The notes beneath the pieces were generated by a model, which was given only the letters and a program-made list of their open reading frames with translations, was not told where the DNA came from and did no database searches. Shown here piece by piece: positions 36,131 through 51,100 of a stretch of DNA of 64,000 nt. Position 1 is the first letter of the stretch. Every line of letters starts with the position of its first letter. This DNA comes from Pegea sp. RAD2-039 (Eukaryota > Chordata > Thaliacea > Salpida > Salpidae). The stretch spans positions 1,302,001 to 1,366,000 of the forward strand of contig JAQGEQ010000071.1 of the NCBI GenBank assembly GCA_034620365.1, given 5' to 3'. Made by a program: the position numbers and the translations under genes.

Positions 36131-39100
36131 TTTAGCTTGAAACGATTAAGTACTTTAAGATATTTAAGTAATTTCTTATTTTTTATAAAAGTAAACTTTT
36201 ATGAAATTTTATAGGAAACACAAATAGCTTTTCTATAATCTGCAATCACAATAAAATGGGAAGAATATTTAGAGTTTGCCGATAAACAAATTGATCTGAA
36301 ATACTAAGCATTAAATAAAACTACTCCTGGCTTAAAGACAACTTTATTAAAGAAATCTTTCTTCTTCCCCTAGTCGCAAAACTCTTAAGAAATTGAAAAA
36401 AGCATTACGCTGAAACCTCTTGACATAATGACTTTGATAATTTTGAGTGTAATTGTTCATCCTGATCTAGCTTATAAAGTATGAAAACTCCGTTGTACTC
36501 CAAAAACTTAAACAACTTTTGAAAAACCGCAATATTACTTAGAGCTTGTTGATTGAAGAAAACTAAATTATTTTAATAAAGTTAGAATTGCTTTTACACT
36601 ATAACAATTCCTAACAAAAGACTAAAGAACCTGAGGTAACTTGTTGAAGCTGTACTTAGATAGTTTTTTGAAAGATTTAAGCACGTGGTTATCATTTTAC
36701 TTCTTTTACCACAGAGTTTATCAGATACTTTGCGGTAAACTTACAGGCGAATAGCTTTGAGAAAAAAATAAAAGTAAATGTTAAAAAGGCAGAAGTTGGC
36801 CTTGAAAAAGTTGGTTACAGCTAAAAGATTGCTCGTTTACATCAAAGAAAGTATTCAATCAATCCTAAATTAGTGTAGGCCGCTTGACAAATCGTAAACA
36901 AGTAACAAACATTTAATTCACCCAGGACCACACGGCACCACATTTTTTAGGTGTTAATAAGTCAACAAGTCTATTAATTAAAATCAAGAAAAAGATAAAA
37001 AGTTAAACTACAACCTTAAGCAGCAAATATAAATTTATAATTTACACACTCGATAATTTAAGTAAATATCAACGGCCTAGCAAAGTATTATAAGTCTTTT
37101 AAGCTGCTTAAAATTTGTTTTAAGTTTAAATTTTAAGCGAATATTTTTCATCTTTAATCACTTTTCTTATGAATAGTGACTTAACTTGAAAAATATTTTC
37201 GCTCTCAACAGATAACTTCCTATATATCACCACCACCTTTTTTTCTAAGCTTTCAAATAGCTTCAGTTGAGAGTTCAACCGATGGCTGCTAACTCTACGA
37301 GTTGTCTCCTTTTTATAAGTAAAAATATCCTTCTTCTATCAATGCTCACTCGAGAAAAGTGAAGAAGTTTTTCTTAAAAAAGACAGTTACGTCAGATTTT
37401 TAATCACGGCGAAATTGATGGTGAAGAGCTGTAAAAAGTGTTTGAGTGAATATTTACCTATTTTTTACAAATAATACAACTTTTGTATATCAAGTTTTTG
37501 GGAAAAAATTTCCCTTATTATAAAAAGACTGTTGAACTTTCGATTAAATGAAAAATTTCTTTGATTTATGAATTAGCGAGTAGATTTCTATTTGCAAAAT
37601 AGTTTCTTTTGAAGGTAATTGAGATTTAAATTCAATTTATTACTCTTGCCTGAATTAAACCTTGGAATTTAATGATCATTTAGATTTAAAAGCTTAATCA
37701 AAGTGATACCAGGATACTAAACATTTTAATGAAATGACGTAATGTTAATTTCTATAAAAAGTTATAAACTACATTTACAACTAAAAGGCGATTAAAGTAT
37801 TTAATTACAAATTAAAAAGGTAGATGGCTTCAAATTTATTTGATTAATATTCTGTTTAATTAATCTGATATTTTCATATAAAAATCTTATAAGGTTTAAC
37901 ACTCAATAGAAATTTCTTAGAAGTGATTTGGAATCAAACACTGAAGATCACTTTCACAAAGTTTGTTCAATAACTTCTAAATTGAAATTGCTCATAACAA
38001 ATACTGAAACATGTTGGAAGCAGTGATGTTTTTTACTGAAGCTTACTTATCAACCCACCGTGTGAATCTTGTAATATTATATCATTGTTGTTGAACACTT
38101 TCATTTCTTTTATTTAAGGCATGTCACCGCTTTTAGAGATAATAGAGGTTTAGTAGATCAGGTTGATTTCTAACAAGTCAATATAAGTAATTTTGCGTCA
38201 AGAAACAACATCACATACTGAAGCTAAAATCCAACAAAGAATAAAACTTCTCATAAAATTGTGATGAAAAGTTAAATTTGACGCCTAATTAATCGCCTAT
38301 GTATTTTCGACAATAAGTGTTTAAAAAGGAAGAAAATAAAAACTTCTTATAAAAGAGATTCTTTTATATTTCATACACAGAATATAGCTAAGTTTTGATA
38401 CAGCTGTACAAACTTCAAGTGAACTCATACGCTAAGTACTCTTCTTTTTTCTTAGGAAATGTTTCTAACTTGACCTCTATACATAAAATGAGCCTCTGCT
38501 GAACTTATTTGAGGTCACTAAATACAACCTCATCAAACGATCACTACTTGTTTTCTGATTTAGGTTTTCATTATAACGTACAATTATCATACCGATTAAA
38601 ATATGTTTTCACCGGTTTTGGCTGGAATACTGCTCAATCTTTTTCTATACATCATAACTCTTTTATTTTTAGATTTATTTCAAACAGACTTATACTTATT
38701 GAACTGTCAAAATAATTTTATTAAATTAAACAAAACTTTCGATATTTAGGTGATAATTACAAACAAAAAACTACTATTATAGTGTAAGAAGTTCAAAAAC
38801 TTAGCAGGTTATCGCTGGGTCATCAGTTAAAGTGCAGCTCTTTCAGTCATTGTATTTAAAGTAATCATCAATTTTATTGTTCACTTTGAATCCTGCTGCA
38901 CCCTTACTACGAACTTTAAAATAATCAAATTTTTACTGTCTAATGACTACTGTTTTTCAAAGGTGTCGAGGAAAATTATTCAATTATATTTTAAATAAAA
39001 TAAGAATGAATGAAAGTTTGTCTGAAAATGTTGTGAGGTTATACTTTATTCAGTTTTTAAAGTATTTAAATTAAAAGTATTAAATGCAAATAAGTAACTC

Positions 39101-42100
39101 TGTTTAAAATGCCAGTAAATCGTATTTTGTAAAATACATTCGATAGAAAAATACTTAAATCCAATTTATAAATAAATGTAAAATTTTACCTATCATTATT
39201 TTATATCACTTAAAACATTCAACTTGTTTACTTTGAAATAATACTATCAACAACGAACGTCAAACTTGATGAACAAACATATAAGAATGTATGCAAATCT
39301 ATTTGATTATTTTTGTGGGATATTTTTGAAGAAGTATGGAGTTGGTATTACTTCCATCTAATTTTAGCTAATTCCGTCGACTGGTTGATTCATACTTAAG
39401 CAAACAAAACAACTAATTGATTTTCATTGACATATGAATATTTATTTACGGACTTTTGTTTGATAGTTTAATCGTTTCATGATCTTTATACAAAAATAGT
39501 TTTAAAAGGTGAATTACAGATTAAACGTGTTGATATCTAGGTGTGTGAAAAAGAAAGAGGATAAACTCAAAACTTGTTTTTTTTCCATTATACTTTTTTG
39601 TGCATATAAATAAGAATTCATATATTTCTTTGAATTATAAAACTCATCAGCATTACCATCTTCTGCATTGGATACGCGTATTGCTGGTTATGTTTTAAAG
39701 AAGTAAAAACTTAAAAAATATAAAAATAGACTGTGTTTAGCCCCATATAGCGGAAACCATGAATATTTCAAAAATTTTGTTCATAAGATTTTAATCTCAA
39801 ATTTATAAACATTTATTTTTCAAAACTTGAACAGAAAATCAACAATTCTTGAAAATATTTGGCGCTTACTTGTCAATAGGTAAGCCTTACTCTTGCAGTT
39901 ATTTATAGATAAAATATTGATCCGATTCTTTTAAACACATGTTTTGTGTAATGTTTGAAGATTAGTTCTACTAAAAATAAGAGCATATGTTCACATTTTC
40001 CTTAAATGAGCTGGCAAGTTTGAATATTGACATTATCTTTTGATATAAAAATTATTTATTCAGTTTGAACTATAGAATAGCATTCTTAGTGTATCGTAGA
40101 GATTTTTATCATTGCATTGTCATCTATGCACTATCTTCATTTCTTCAAAGCACTGCCAACAAAATTATTGAATAGATTTTCCAAAAATTTAAAAAGTCAA
40201 ACTTCCAATTTTTGGAATAGTCATTTACATAACGAAAACAAATAAAGTTAAAGTTTCTAAAAGATGTTTTGATTGAAGATAGTTAGAATTTAATTTTATA
40301 CTTGAAATAAAATAAACTTCTTTCCTTTTTGAGTTAGATTTTAAATTGATCAGTTTTTAGTTTTTATTTATATTAAAAGTTAATTTAATTAATCAAACAT
40401 AATACAAATAGATTACTTACAAAGGTATGCAATGATACACGAAAATAAGTTTCTGGGTATTTTTGACTTTAGTTTTATTTTACAAATACCGCTAATTTTT
40501 TTGTAATTAGAAATATCAATCGTCAACTTTACACAACAATTCTTTTCTTTTGCTCATCATTTTATAAAATTCTTAACAATTTTTACCAAAGATATGTTGC
40601 ATCAGCTTCAAATCAATAATGAATCCTATTTAGATTGCTCAAAGTAATTTAAATTGAAAAGCAAGAAGATTAATGGAATGAACATTTTGACTAACGGATC
40701 GACAATTGCTTAAAGGGATTTTAAAAGCTTGGAAAACATTTCATTTGAGCTTTACTGGTTTAAACTTTGAGTTATATTGAATATGCTTTAAATAGCTTGT
40801 ATACAGGCTGATGTATTTTTAATTCAAAACAATAAAAACAAAACTTTTAATGCAATTTTAATAAAAGCTTCAAAATTTGCTTTGATTTCAGCAGTTCAAA
40901 CAGACGAAGATAAACACAATAAAAAGTTAAAGTTAAAAGCTTATAATTTGTTCAACAAAAAAAAATTGATCATTGCTGAAGAAAAGCCTTAAAATGAGCA
41001 AATCATCTATTTATAGCAGCATTTATTTGGCAATTCTAACATGAGTTTAGTTTTAAAATTCCAAAAACTGTCAAAATGATTAAAGATTTCATTTATAAAT
41101 TAACTTTAGTTGATTTTATCAATTTCATCAGGCATAAAACTATTGTGCAAATAACGAAAAAGATGATTTATCAAAGTTAACTGTCTTTATACAACTTCTT
41201 TTTAATTCTCGTAAAGTCTACTTACAAAGCTAGCACTATAGTATATAGCTTGTTTTTGAATGGCAACATACACTGATTATTTATTTACAACTGTTATCAT
41301 CGAATGTTCTTGAAAGTTTTTGTATTGTAAAGCTTCCACATCAAACTAACCAACGTTTTTCCGAAATTATTGCGGAAGTAAAAAGTTCAAACTCTGTTTT
41401 CGCTGTAATTAGCAAATATGCTGAATGATGTAAGCGAACGAAACTCACTTAAACAGTTCATTTTGTAAGCTTTAAAATTCGTGTAAATTATAAAATAACA
41501 AAGCTTTGTTTTCTTTACAACTCGGATTTTATACGTCATTACAAAAGCAATTACTTCAATCTATCTTGTATGTTATATTTTTAAAACTTATGTGTTGTGA
41601 AATATTCTTTCATGAAGAAAACATGTAAATGGTAATATAGCACCTTACCAAATCCTTATCTCTGTCATGGACTTAATCTTACAAAATTATTAGATCATTT
41701 TCAAGTAAGCTGCTTATCATTAGCATGTTGCTTTAGCTTTAACGCACTTATTCCTAATATCAGAGGTTTAAAGTTTGTTAAAAAATAGTTTTCAAAATTG
41801 TAGTAGGCTAAAATAATTATTTATTCAAAATTTGATGGAATTTACTGAAAAGTTAGATGTTATAAAAAGCTTATTTAACTGAATTAAAAGGTTGTAAGCA
41901 TTTTATAGTTTCTAGAAATGTTTTAAACTGTGAATGTTTTGTTGATTATATACTAAGGAATTTGATCATATTTAAGATAATATTCCTCGAAGTCTATTCA
42001 CGCTTAATTTATTATTCTTATGAATTGAGTAGGCATTAATAGAAATCGAATTTTATAGTAAGATATCTTTTAGATTTTTTGAAATCACTGTGAAAGGTGC

Positions 42101-45100
42101 TTAACGTTAAAATACATGACAAATTTCTTAAAATATTTGAACAAAAAATGACTTTTGTTAAGATTACAAAAACAGTATCTGACAATAACATTTGATATCT
42201 TAGTTGTAACAATATATGAACAAAACTATGTAGGTTATTTATATTTTAAATAGATAACAGATTAAAGCGCTAGTTGAAAAGATCAAAGATCTATTTGAGA
42301 ACTGATTATAACAATTGTTATGTAGCTTATCAGAAAGTAAATTTTAGAAAAGTTTCATGATGTAATCTATGTAAAATTATAAGCAACTGCCAAATATTTT
42401 TTCTCCCATTCAAGAAATTTTTAAGAAAAATTAGAAGAGTTTTGCGTTAAAATCTACGCCAGTCAATATCAAGCAATCAATACGTGTCTATCTTGTCAGA
42501 TTATCTAAACCACTTGATGGTAGTAATGATGCGAGGTCTATATACGATAGATTTTAAAGACTGTTTGAGGCCTCAATTACATACTATCATTTATAAGAGC
42601 TATTCTTTGTTTAATGGTTTCTTTTATGTGCTGATAACCGTTCATGTTGACCACTTTTTCCATCTGCTGCTTGATTGTTAAATCTTTGAATAAAAACAGA
42701 TTTTATAATTGGTTACAAATCTCTTGATTAATAAAAGTTTCTTAAATTTGGTATTTTTTGCTATCACGTTTGTTTGTTAACTTTTCTTTAAAAAGCACGG
42801 ACATTAGATTAAAGTGTTTAGCGTTGAAGTCAAAACATTACAGTAAAAAATTTCATTCAGATCAAGTCACAAAAATACTGAGAAATTCTTAACTCTTCAA
42901 TTATAGTTTATTCAAAAATTCTTTCGAAATAAACCTCTAAAAACTTCAACAGATTAAACTATAACCTAGAAGCAATAAAGATGATATTTGTACCTTACGT
43001 AAATGTTAACATTACAAATACAAAACAACGTAAATGATTTAATTGAATGCAAATAATAACTTCATAAGCAACACGAACTTTAATCATCAAGAGAAGTTAT
43101 TGTGCTTTCTTATTCGCTGATTGTTGGATTTCAAAGAATTTTCCAAACTTGATTTTTGTGGTCATCTAATTTTGTTTCTACTTTTTAACTAATATATCAA
43201 ACAATTATATCATTTGTAAATAAGAAATGAGAAAAGAAGTTGACGTCAACTAGTAGCAATTTGGAGAAATTTAGAATGAATAGCAAAGCTAATTTGAATA
43301 AACATATGAGTAAGGAGCCGATCAAGGAAGTAGAAGAAAAAACTCCCAAGACACATCTGGAGTGAAAATTGTGAAAACAACTAAACTGAGATCATCTTTA
43401 AAGCCAGCTTCAAACTATAATCCAATTTACTTAAGAGTGAGGTAACTTAAAAAAAAACATGTTGTTGCGACAGGTTGAATCCAGCGTGACGCAATCTATT
43501 TAATCTCTTGTAAAATGATGTAATTATGTCCGGCAACTGTGATTGCCACGTGGATGAATTGTTTGGTCAAAAGTGTAACCGTAATTCAATTTTCTTTCCA
43601 AACTTTGACGTAGATGGGTGCTTTAATTTGTAAGCTTAGATGACTGTTTGAAGTTATCTTGAACCCGAGTACCACCTTAAGCCAAGAAAATCAAAAGAAA
43701 TCTTTTCTTCACTTCAGTAATTCTCTTTTAGTGGCATTGAAAGCACAATTATCACTTGTATTCAAGCTCTTACGTCAATTTGTCTTCTTTAAACCTCTAT
43801 TCGTCGTTGATAATGACGTCACAAGGGAAATAGGTTGAAAGAATGTCGAGAATAGTGCGCCAGTAACTACGCCACCTATCCAGCCAACAAAAGATGAGAC
43901 TCGGCACTCAAGCAACTGCTCAAAAGTCTCTTATTCTTCAAAGACCTTCAACCACAGAAATGGAATTACGTAATTCAACTCATGTTGTTTCTTTCTGCGC
44001 TTTTTTGAAGATGTTTTTATTGATCTCATATTGAAGGTATCTTTGATGTTTTTGAACTTTTACTGAAGCAAGCTCTTTGGTATGTGATTGTCATCAACTA
44101 AATACATCTCTATCTAATATAAAAACTATATCTGATTGATTTCAGGTATTCTAATTATCTTGTAATTTGTATTTTTTTCAAATTTATTAACCTCTTACTG
44201 ATTTGGTAAATATACTTAATGTTTAATGATAAAAGTTGTAATTGAATAATCAAATATTAGTGATATTTTGAACATAACAAGTTTATGTAGCTTTATTAGA
44301 TTGTAAATTTTGAATTCTATTTAAGTTTTTTAAAATAACTTTCTAAGTTGAAAATATTAAAAGATAGAATTCAATTCAAATTAATCTAATAATCTAATTA
44401 ATAGCTTTCAAAGATATCTTTTACCATTTTAGCTTTATCAGTGAAAACGTATATGGATAAATAAATAATAAGTCACTTTCATTTTAATACTGAAACTGTT
44501 TATCTGATTCTTGATATTATATATTATTTATTAATTATATTATTACAATCTACATTGAATCGAATGATAATAATATTGGTATAAAAATACTTATACAAAA
44601 ACAGAAAACATTTTAGAGATCTATTAGGCAGAAAAGTATTTTCAAATGAAGTATTTGAAGTAATATAATTTGATTAAAAAGAAGCCAAAGCATTAACAAT
44701 ATAAATCAATTTTAGTTTTTTTCAACTATACAAACTCTCTTTAATGCTCGTAATTTAATCCAATTATAAATAGATTTAAAATATATATCTCTTTTTATTT
44801 AGTCTCTATTACTATCTATGAGGCAAAAAGCTATTGAATAATTATAACAATGACATAGAATAGTTTTAGAGTATTAATAGTTGATGATATAATACAGTAT
44901 CTAAATAAGACTTGGACAATTTGTAATGTAAACTCATTTATGTTTCACCACAATTAGTACCGTTGGCTTGATAGCAAAAAATTCACTATCAAAAAAATAT
45001 AATTAAAACTATTCATTAACTTGCTTATAAATTGAAATTGAATGTACACGTTATTATAATATATTTTTTTTATCTTTGTGTTTGTTTAAAATTCAAATAA

Positions 45101-48100
45101 AGTATGAACATGAAAATATTTAAGGAATATAAAAATCAAAGTTAAACTGTATTTTTAAATGAACGAAAAATGTTCAGATGATAATCATGAAAAGAATCAA
45201 GTAACAAAATAATAACTCTTGTAGCTTATATGGGTGGCAGTATACACAGCAAAATACCTTATATTACTTTTAGTGGCTTATCGTTAAAACAAGATTAAAT
45301 TGGATATTTCTTTATTAAAAATTACAGTACTACATAAAAAATGCCACATATTAGAACAATACTAAACTTTGTAAGATTTTGTGTTTAGGAGATTGCAGAT
45401 TTAAACTTGCAAGTAAGCTAATTACAGCAAATATATAACAATTCTTGTTAAATATGAAACTACTTTTTGTACTGTTTACACAAAATAATCTTACTTCTAC
45501 AAGTTTGTCTCACAAAAAGTGTCTACAGTTTTAAAGATTGAAAAAAAAAACTGTTTGAATAGAAACTTTTGGGCAGTAAAATACAAACTGTTAAAATCCA
45601 TTAATATTTCCTTGACTAGTAAATTAGATTAATACTTTGAATAAAATTTATAATTAAAGGCTTATCACTGCTAACTATTAAATGTTATTATCTAAAGTGT
45701 GTTTATTTTTCAGAATATAATTAATTTCATTAAATTAAGTGTTTTATCATTATTTGGATTTGAAAATTTATAAGAAAATAGATATAGAAATAGAAAACGT
45801 TTTATATTAAATAAAATCTAAACAATTTAGCACATAAAGTCTATTTATACATTTTTATAAATATTTATTAAAAGGACAATTATATTAGTAATTGTGCAGT
45901 TTAAACCTTTAATTATTAATATTTGTCTACTATTGTATTTTATAGTACTTTAAATGAAAACTTCTATTTTAAAACGCTTTTAATTAAGTCAAACTATTTT
46001 AAAAAGCTCTAAAAAGCTTAAATTGAATAATTTTAAGCTTTTTTTCATATTTTGAGGTTTTCAACTTTTTCAATTGATTGTTTGAACTTCATTGATAATG
46101 GTCTTCCATATTGGTGTAAAAAATATTTTTTACTAAAATACCCCGTAAATTATGAAATCTGCTTTACAAATTAGATCATTTCAGTTTGAGTTATACTCAA
46201 TGAAATTGTTTCGATTTACAATAAAGTGTAAAGTCAAATTGTAATTAAAACAATTTAAAATAATTACTTAACAACAAGTGTCATTTATAACATTAAAAGT
46301 GAAAATAATCGTCAATGATCAAAGTAAATGGAAACTTATTTTGTCATATTAGCTGAAATATTTTGAATTTTTCAAAGCTTCTATATGTGTAGAATGAATG
46401 TTCGATAATCAATTCTTCTTGCAAACATTTGAGGATTTATCTTAACTGTTTTCTAGTTTCAATTCTTTAAATAAAGAATTTTTAAGTTAAATGATCTTTT
46501 TTGGATATCATATAGCAAATGAAATATTTTTGCTTTGAAAAAATTATTTTGAAAAATAATCTTGTGATTGGCTTAAATGAATAAGTTTTGAAAATCTGAT
46601 AAAATCTTGCTGATAATTTCAAGTTATGTGGAGCATTTTTACCTATTTAATAGAAAGATTCTTAAATTAATTAATAATCCAATAAAACCTTTCTTCTGAA
46701 ATTTCAAAGATTTAAAAAACCTTTTTATTGAAATTTTTGTATAAAAGAATACAATCACAATTATTTTTAAATATTTGTAGCTTAATACAGTAAGTAGTAG
46801 TTGTAAAAAACATTGATTAAATGTTAATAAGATTAAACATAATATAACACAAATATTAACATGGAAATGGCTTAGTTCACAAAACTTCTATTTGTGTTCA
46901 TTTTAGACTTTAGATTTTAAGCTTTGTTAACTATCAATGTTATTTACAAAAAACTATTAATTTTTTGTGAGATTTTCACTGAAAAACGTACATTTTCATA
47001 AACTACTTTGATTACATTCTTCTTTTTTATCAGGTAAAATTACAAATACAAATTGTAGCTGAACTGACATTTGTAAGTAAACTTTATCTTTTTAATACTT
47101 TATATCAAAGGTTAACATTAATATTATTTATTTACTTGGAAATATTTTTTTAACTTCTATTTGATATTTAAGTTTAAGAAATGTAGAATACTCAAAAGAT
47201 AAAAATAAATATTTTTGTGGAAAAATCTTTTCAATGATATGTATTTCAATTATATCACATTTCAGTAGTTGTGATTACTTAGACTTTTTGCTTCTATCCG
47301 GTTTAACAGCAGTGATTTAAATAGTTTCTAAAACAAACATAAGTAAATTATAGAGAAAAATTTGAATGAAATCACAAAACATGTTCATGAGATTATGATA
47401 CCAGCACGATTTTATTCAAAGTAATCTGATATCATAATATGTTTTAGGAAGATATGCTTTGAGTGAACTTTAAACTTTTTCTCTTATAACTATTACAATA
47501 AATATTATGAATCAATAAATATGTTAATAATAAACTGAATTGGATTTACAGTTATGAATCTAAATTTAAAAGTCTATAAAATATTTGAAAGTTTTTTCTT
47601 CCTGAAATTATTATCTGAACAATTTTAGCATTAACTTTGTTAAATTATATAGTTAAAAATTATACTTATGTCTTCTTATATTATAGTTAAAGTCTTAGGT
47701 AAATGACAACTTAATAAACTGTTATTTTATTTCTATATTTGTAGACTTACGTAAATCAGAAAAGTCTATAACCTGCTTAAAATGATAAAGACGAATAATT
47801 TTTAGGAAGTTTTACAAAGTGAAAAAGATTTATAATCAACATTTGCTTTAATTAAACGTTTAAGATTAGTCTTACCTTGGTAGTTTTCCAACAAATTATC
47901 TTTATTCTATTTTTAAGTCTAATATAAATGAGACTTTTCAAACTCAACACCAAGTTTATTTTTAACTATGTCAAATAGAAATGAAAATAATCATCAATTT
48001 TAAAAAACTGGGAATCAAAACAAGATGGTTTTCGTGATCAAGAATATTATGCAAACAGACAGCAATGTTTTTACATACTGAAAAAAAATAACAATAACAA

Positions 48101-51100
48101 ATCTATTTATTTCTACTATTTGTATAGTAAATAACCTTTCCTAAAATCTCTGATCTAAAGAAATATTTTTAAGTGTTACCAAATAATAACAATTTTAAGA
48201 AGTTGATTTACTAAGGTCTCTACAAATTATTAACCACGCTCAGAAATTTTCGCCCAGCTTGTAGTAAATAATGAAAATGTCAAACCCGACATCTTTTTAA
48301 AATGTAAATGGGATTATCAAATCTCTAAAGATTAAAGTCTTTGTTCTGTCGAAAGCTTTTGTTTACAAAATTTTGCTTTAGTTAAGAGTTTGCAATAGAT
48401 TAGACTGATTGTGTAAATGTCGAAATATGTTTCTTTATTTTGCTTAATCTTTAATTTAAAGCTCTTAAAACTTCCTGAAAAAAATAATTTGTTCAAATAT
48501 ATGGTTTTATAAACAAATCGTTTGTTATAATTATATATGGCTTTGATAATAAATATTATAAAACATTATTTTACCAAAATATAAGGATTTAAATTCTAAA
48601 GTGGTTCCTGATTGATAAGTTTAATAAATTGTATACAAAAGTTGCAAACAAATTATTTCAGCAATTATAAAAAAGTAAGAGTATAAGGCGTGGAAAAGAT
48701 AACATCAGAATGTCAGTTAACTGGCTGTAAAATAGATTTTTAAATTTTTATAAATACTTTTTAAATTGAAGTTATTTTTATAGATAATCTTTTTACTTCA
48801 TTACTCAAATTATCCTAATTGTGGTTATTTTTTAAATAATTTTATTATTTTTAGTTCATAAATAATTTATAATTGAAAGGCAACTTATAAATCCTTTAGT
48901 TTCTACATCTTATTTTTAAAACCAAAACTATTTGCAAAAGGGGTTCACTTCTAATGTTTGTTAATATTCAAACAATTTGAGCTCAAACAAAAAAACTAAT
49001 AGTGGTTTTAGGCACACGAGCAGTGTTTTTTAAAATGAAGCCAAAATAATGTTCAAGTTGTTTTTTCATCTACAGCTTGAAATTTGAAGCCAAAGTAATT
49101 AAGAGTCTGCTGATATATGAAAGGTGTAATAGAAGAGAACAATAGAGCAAAGTTCAAACCGCTATTATCACCACTTGTGTATAAGAAGCTCATCTTAATA
49201 AATGTTATAAGAACATAGTTTTATTTATCTCAAAACTTTATAAGTAAACCGGTATTTTAAGTACTTTTCAAAAAAAATAATTAAGCTAATTGCAATTAAG
49301 TCGTATTTTCTTTACAACACTTATATCTAAAATTAAGTCAACACGACAGTAAATAAGGTATAAAATCATTCTATTCTTTTCCAGATACTTGAAGTAAATA
49401 GGATTGTCATTTACCAAAAAGCGGTAGAAGTTTCTAGAGAAAAAAAAGTGTGAGTTCTAATAAAACGTTTCTGAAATTAGATCAAAATATGTAACTTTTA
49501 CTGATTTACTGGATGTCGCAGTGAATAGTGTAAAGTGGTAACCTCATTTTTTATATTCAAAAATACAATTAGTAAAAATGTTTTAAGTGTAAAATTTCAA
49601 GCCTTACTTGAACTTATTTTGTAATATTTTTGTAGCTAGAAACAATAAAAGATAAATTGTTTGTTTATCATTGGAGTTAACAATTAGTGAATTAAATTCG
49701 TTTGATATTTAAATGTCATTTTATAAACAGAATACTTCAATATGTGACTAAAACTAAAATTTTAAACTTACTTTATGTGTCACCTCAAATAAAATTTTAA
49801 ATAAAAAGTTAGTCAAAAACTTGAAGAAAAAATAATTAAAAAAAAGACATCAAAAAGATAAAAGTTGTTTTTCTGAATTACATTAAAGTATAATTATTTA
49901 TATATAGCACTTCATTTCAAACTTAAAATAGAATTTTATAGTTAATTTAAAAATAGAAATAATTACAAAGTTTTCAATCATTAAAATTATATTTAAACTT
50001 GTGGAAAATTCCATTTTGTAAAGTCTTGTAAATGCAAAAAGATTTAGTTTTTATTGTAGTTTAAATCAAAAACATTACACAGCATAGTAAAATAAAAACG
50101 TTGAGAAATGACAAATAGACTTCTGATAAATATAGTTAAAATACTGTAATAGAAATAAAATATTTTAATTTAGTATGTTAGCTTAAAATAGTACTAGAAG
50201 CCAAGTTTAGTTTTTACATTTCGAATATCTTCATAAAAATATTGTATTAACACATCAAACATTTTGATTAAATATTGATTAAGTTTTACTTTGTTAGATA
50301 TGTTTGATAAAAGCTTTATTAGTTAGTTTTATTCGTTAGTTATCTTACCTAATTATTTATCAAAACAAAGTTCTAACGGATTAAAGTAAAATAAAATGTT
50401 CTTGTAAAACTAAAATATCTAAGAAACTTATTTTCTTTATGTAAACATTTCATCTTCTAACAGGCTTGATATTTGTTGTAAGTGTCATGATTTAGGTATG
50501 CTCTATTTGATAAAAAGGCATATTAATTTGATTGGAACTTAGTTTTACCATAGAATTCTATTTTATAAAACTTTTATGTGTCATCAGGCTTTTCTAAAAC
50601 CTTTTCTCGTTGATTAAAATACTGATTTTATTCCAAATGTCTTTCATCATGTTATTCATCAGCAAGTAATTTTTTTGATTTGATTGCTTTAAAAACAAGA
50701 AACAGAAACTTTTTTCGTTCAACTTTTTTTTGATCGAAATTGGAAATGAACACCCTGGAACTTGTCTTCTTTGCCGTATCTAAAAGTAAAGCCTTAACTG
50801 ATCTTATGATTTGGAATACGTGACACTAGTCATCTTTTCTGTTTGTGTTATAGTTATAAGCATGAAGGATTTATCAATATAGACGTCAATCAATTGAATC
50901 AGGAAATGTTAAAAATAAGGGGTTGGGTATTTATCAGTCTTTTTAGTGTAATTGTATGTTGTGTAAAAACTTTTGGAAATAATTTGTTCTTTTTTTAGCC
51001 TACAGCTACGTAGAAGCAAAAGGTGAAATCTAAGATACTCAAGAACTGATATAACTTCTAAAAACTTCAATTGAAGCTCTAGTTATTAAAATAACTTTTC

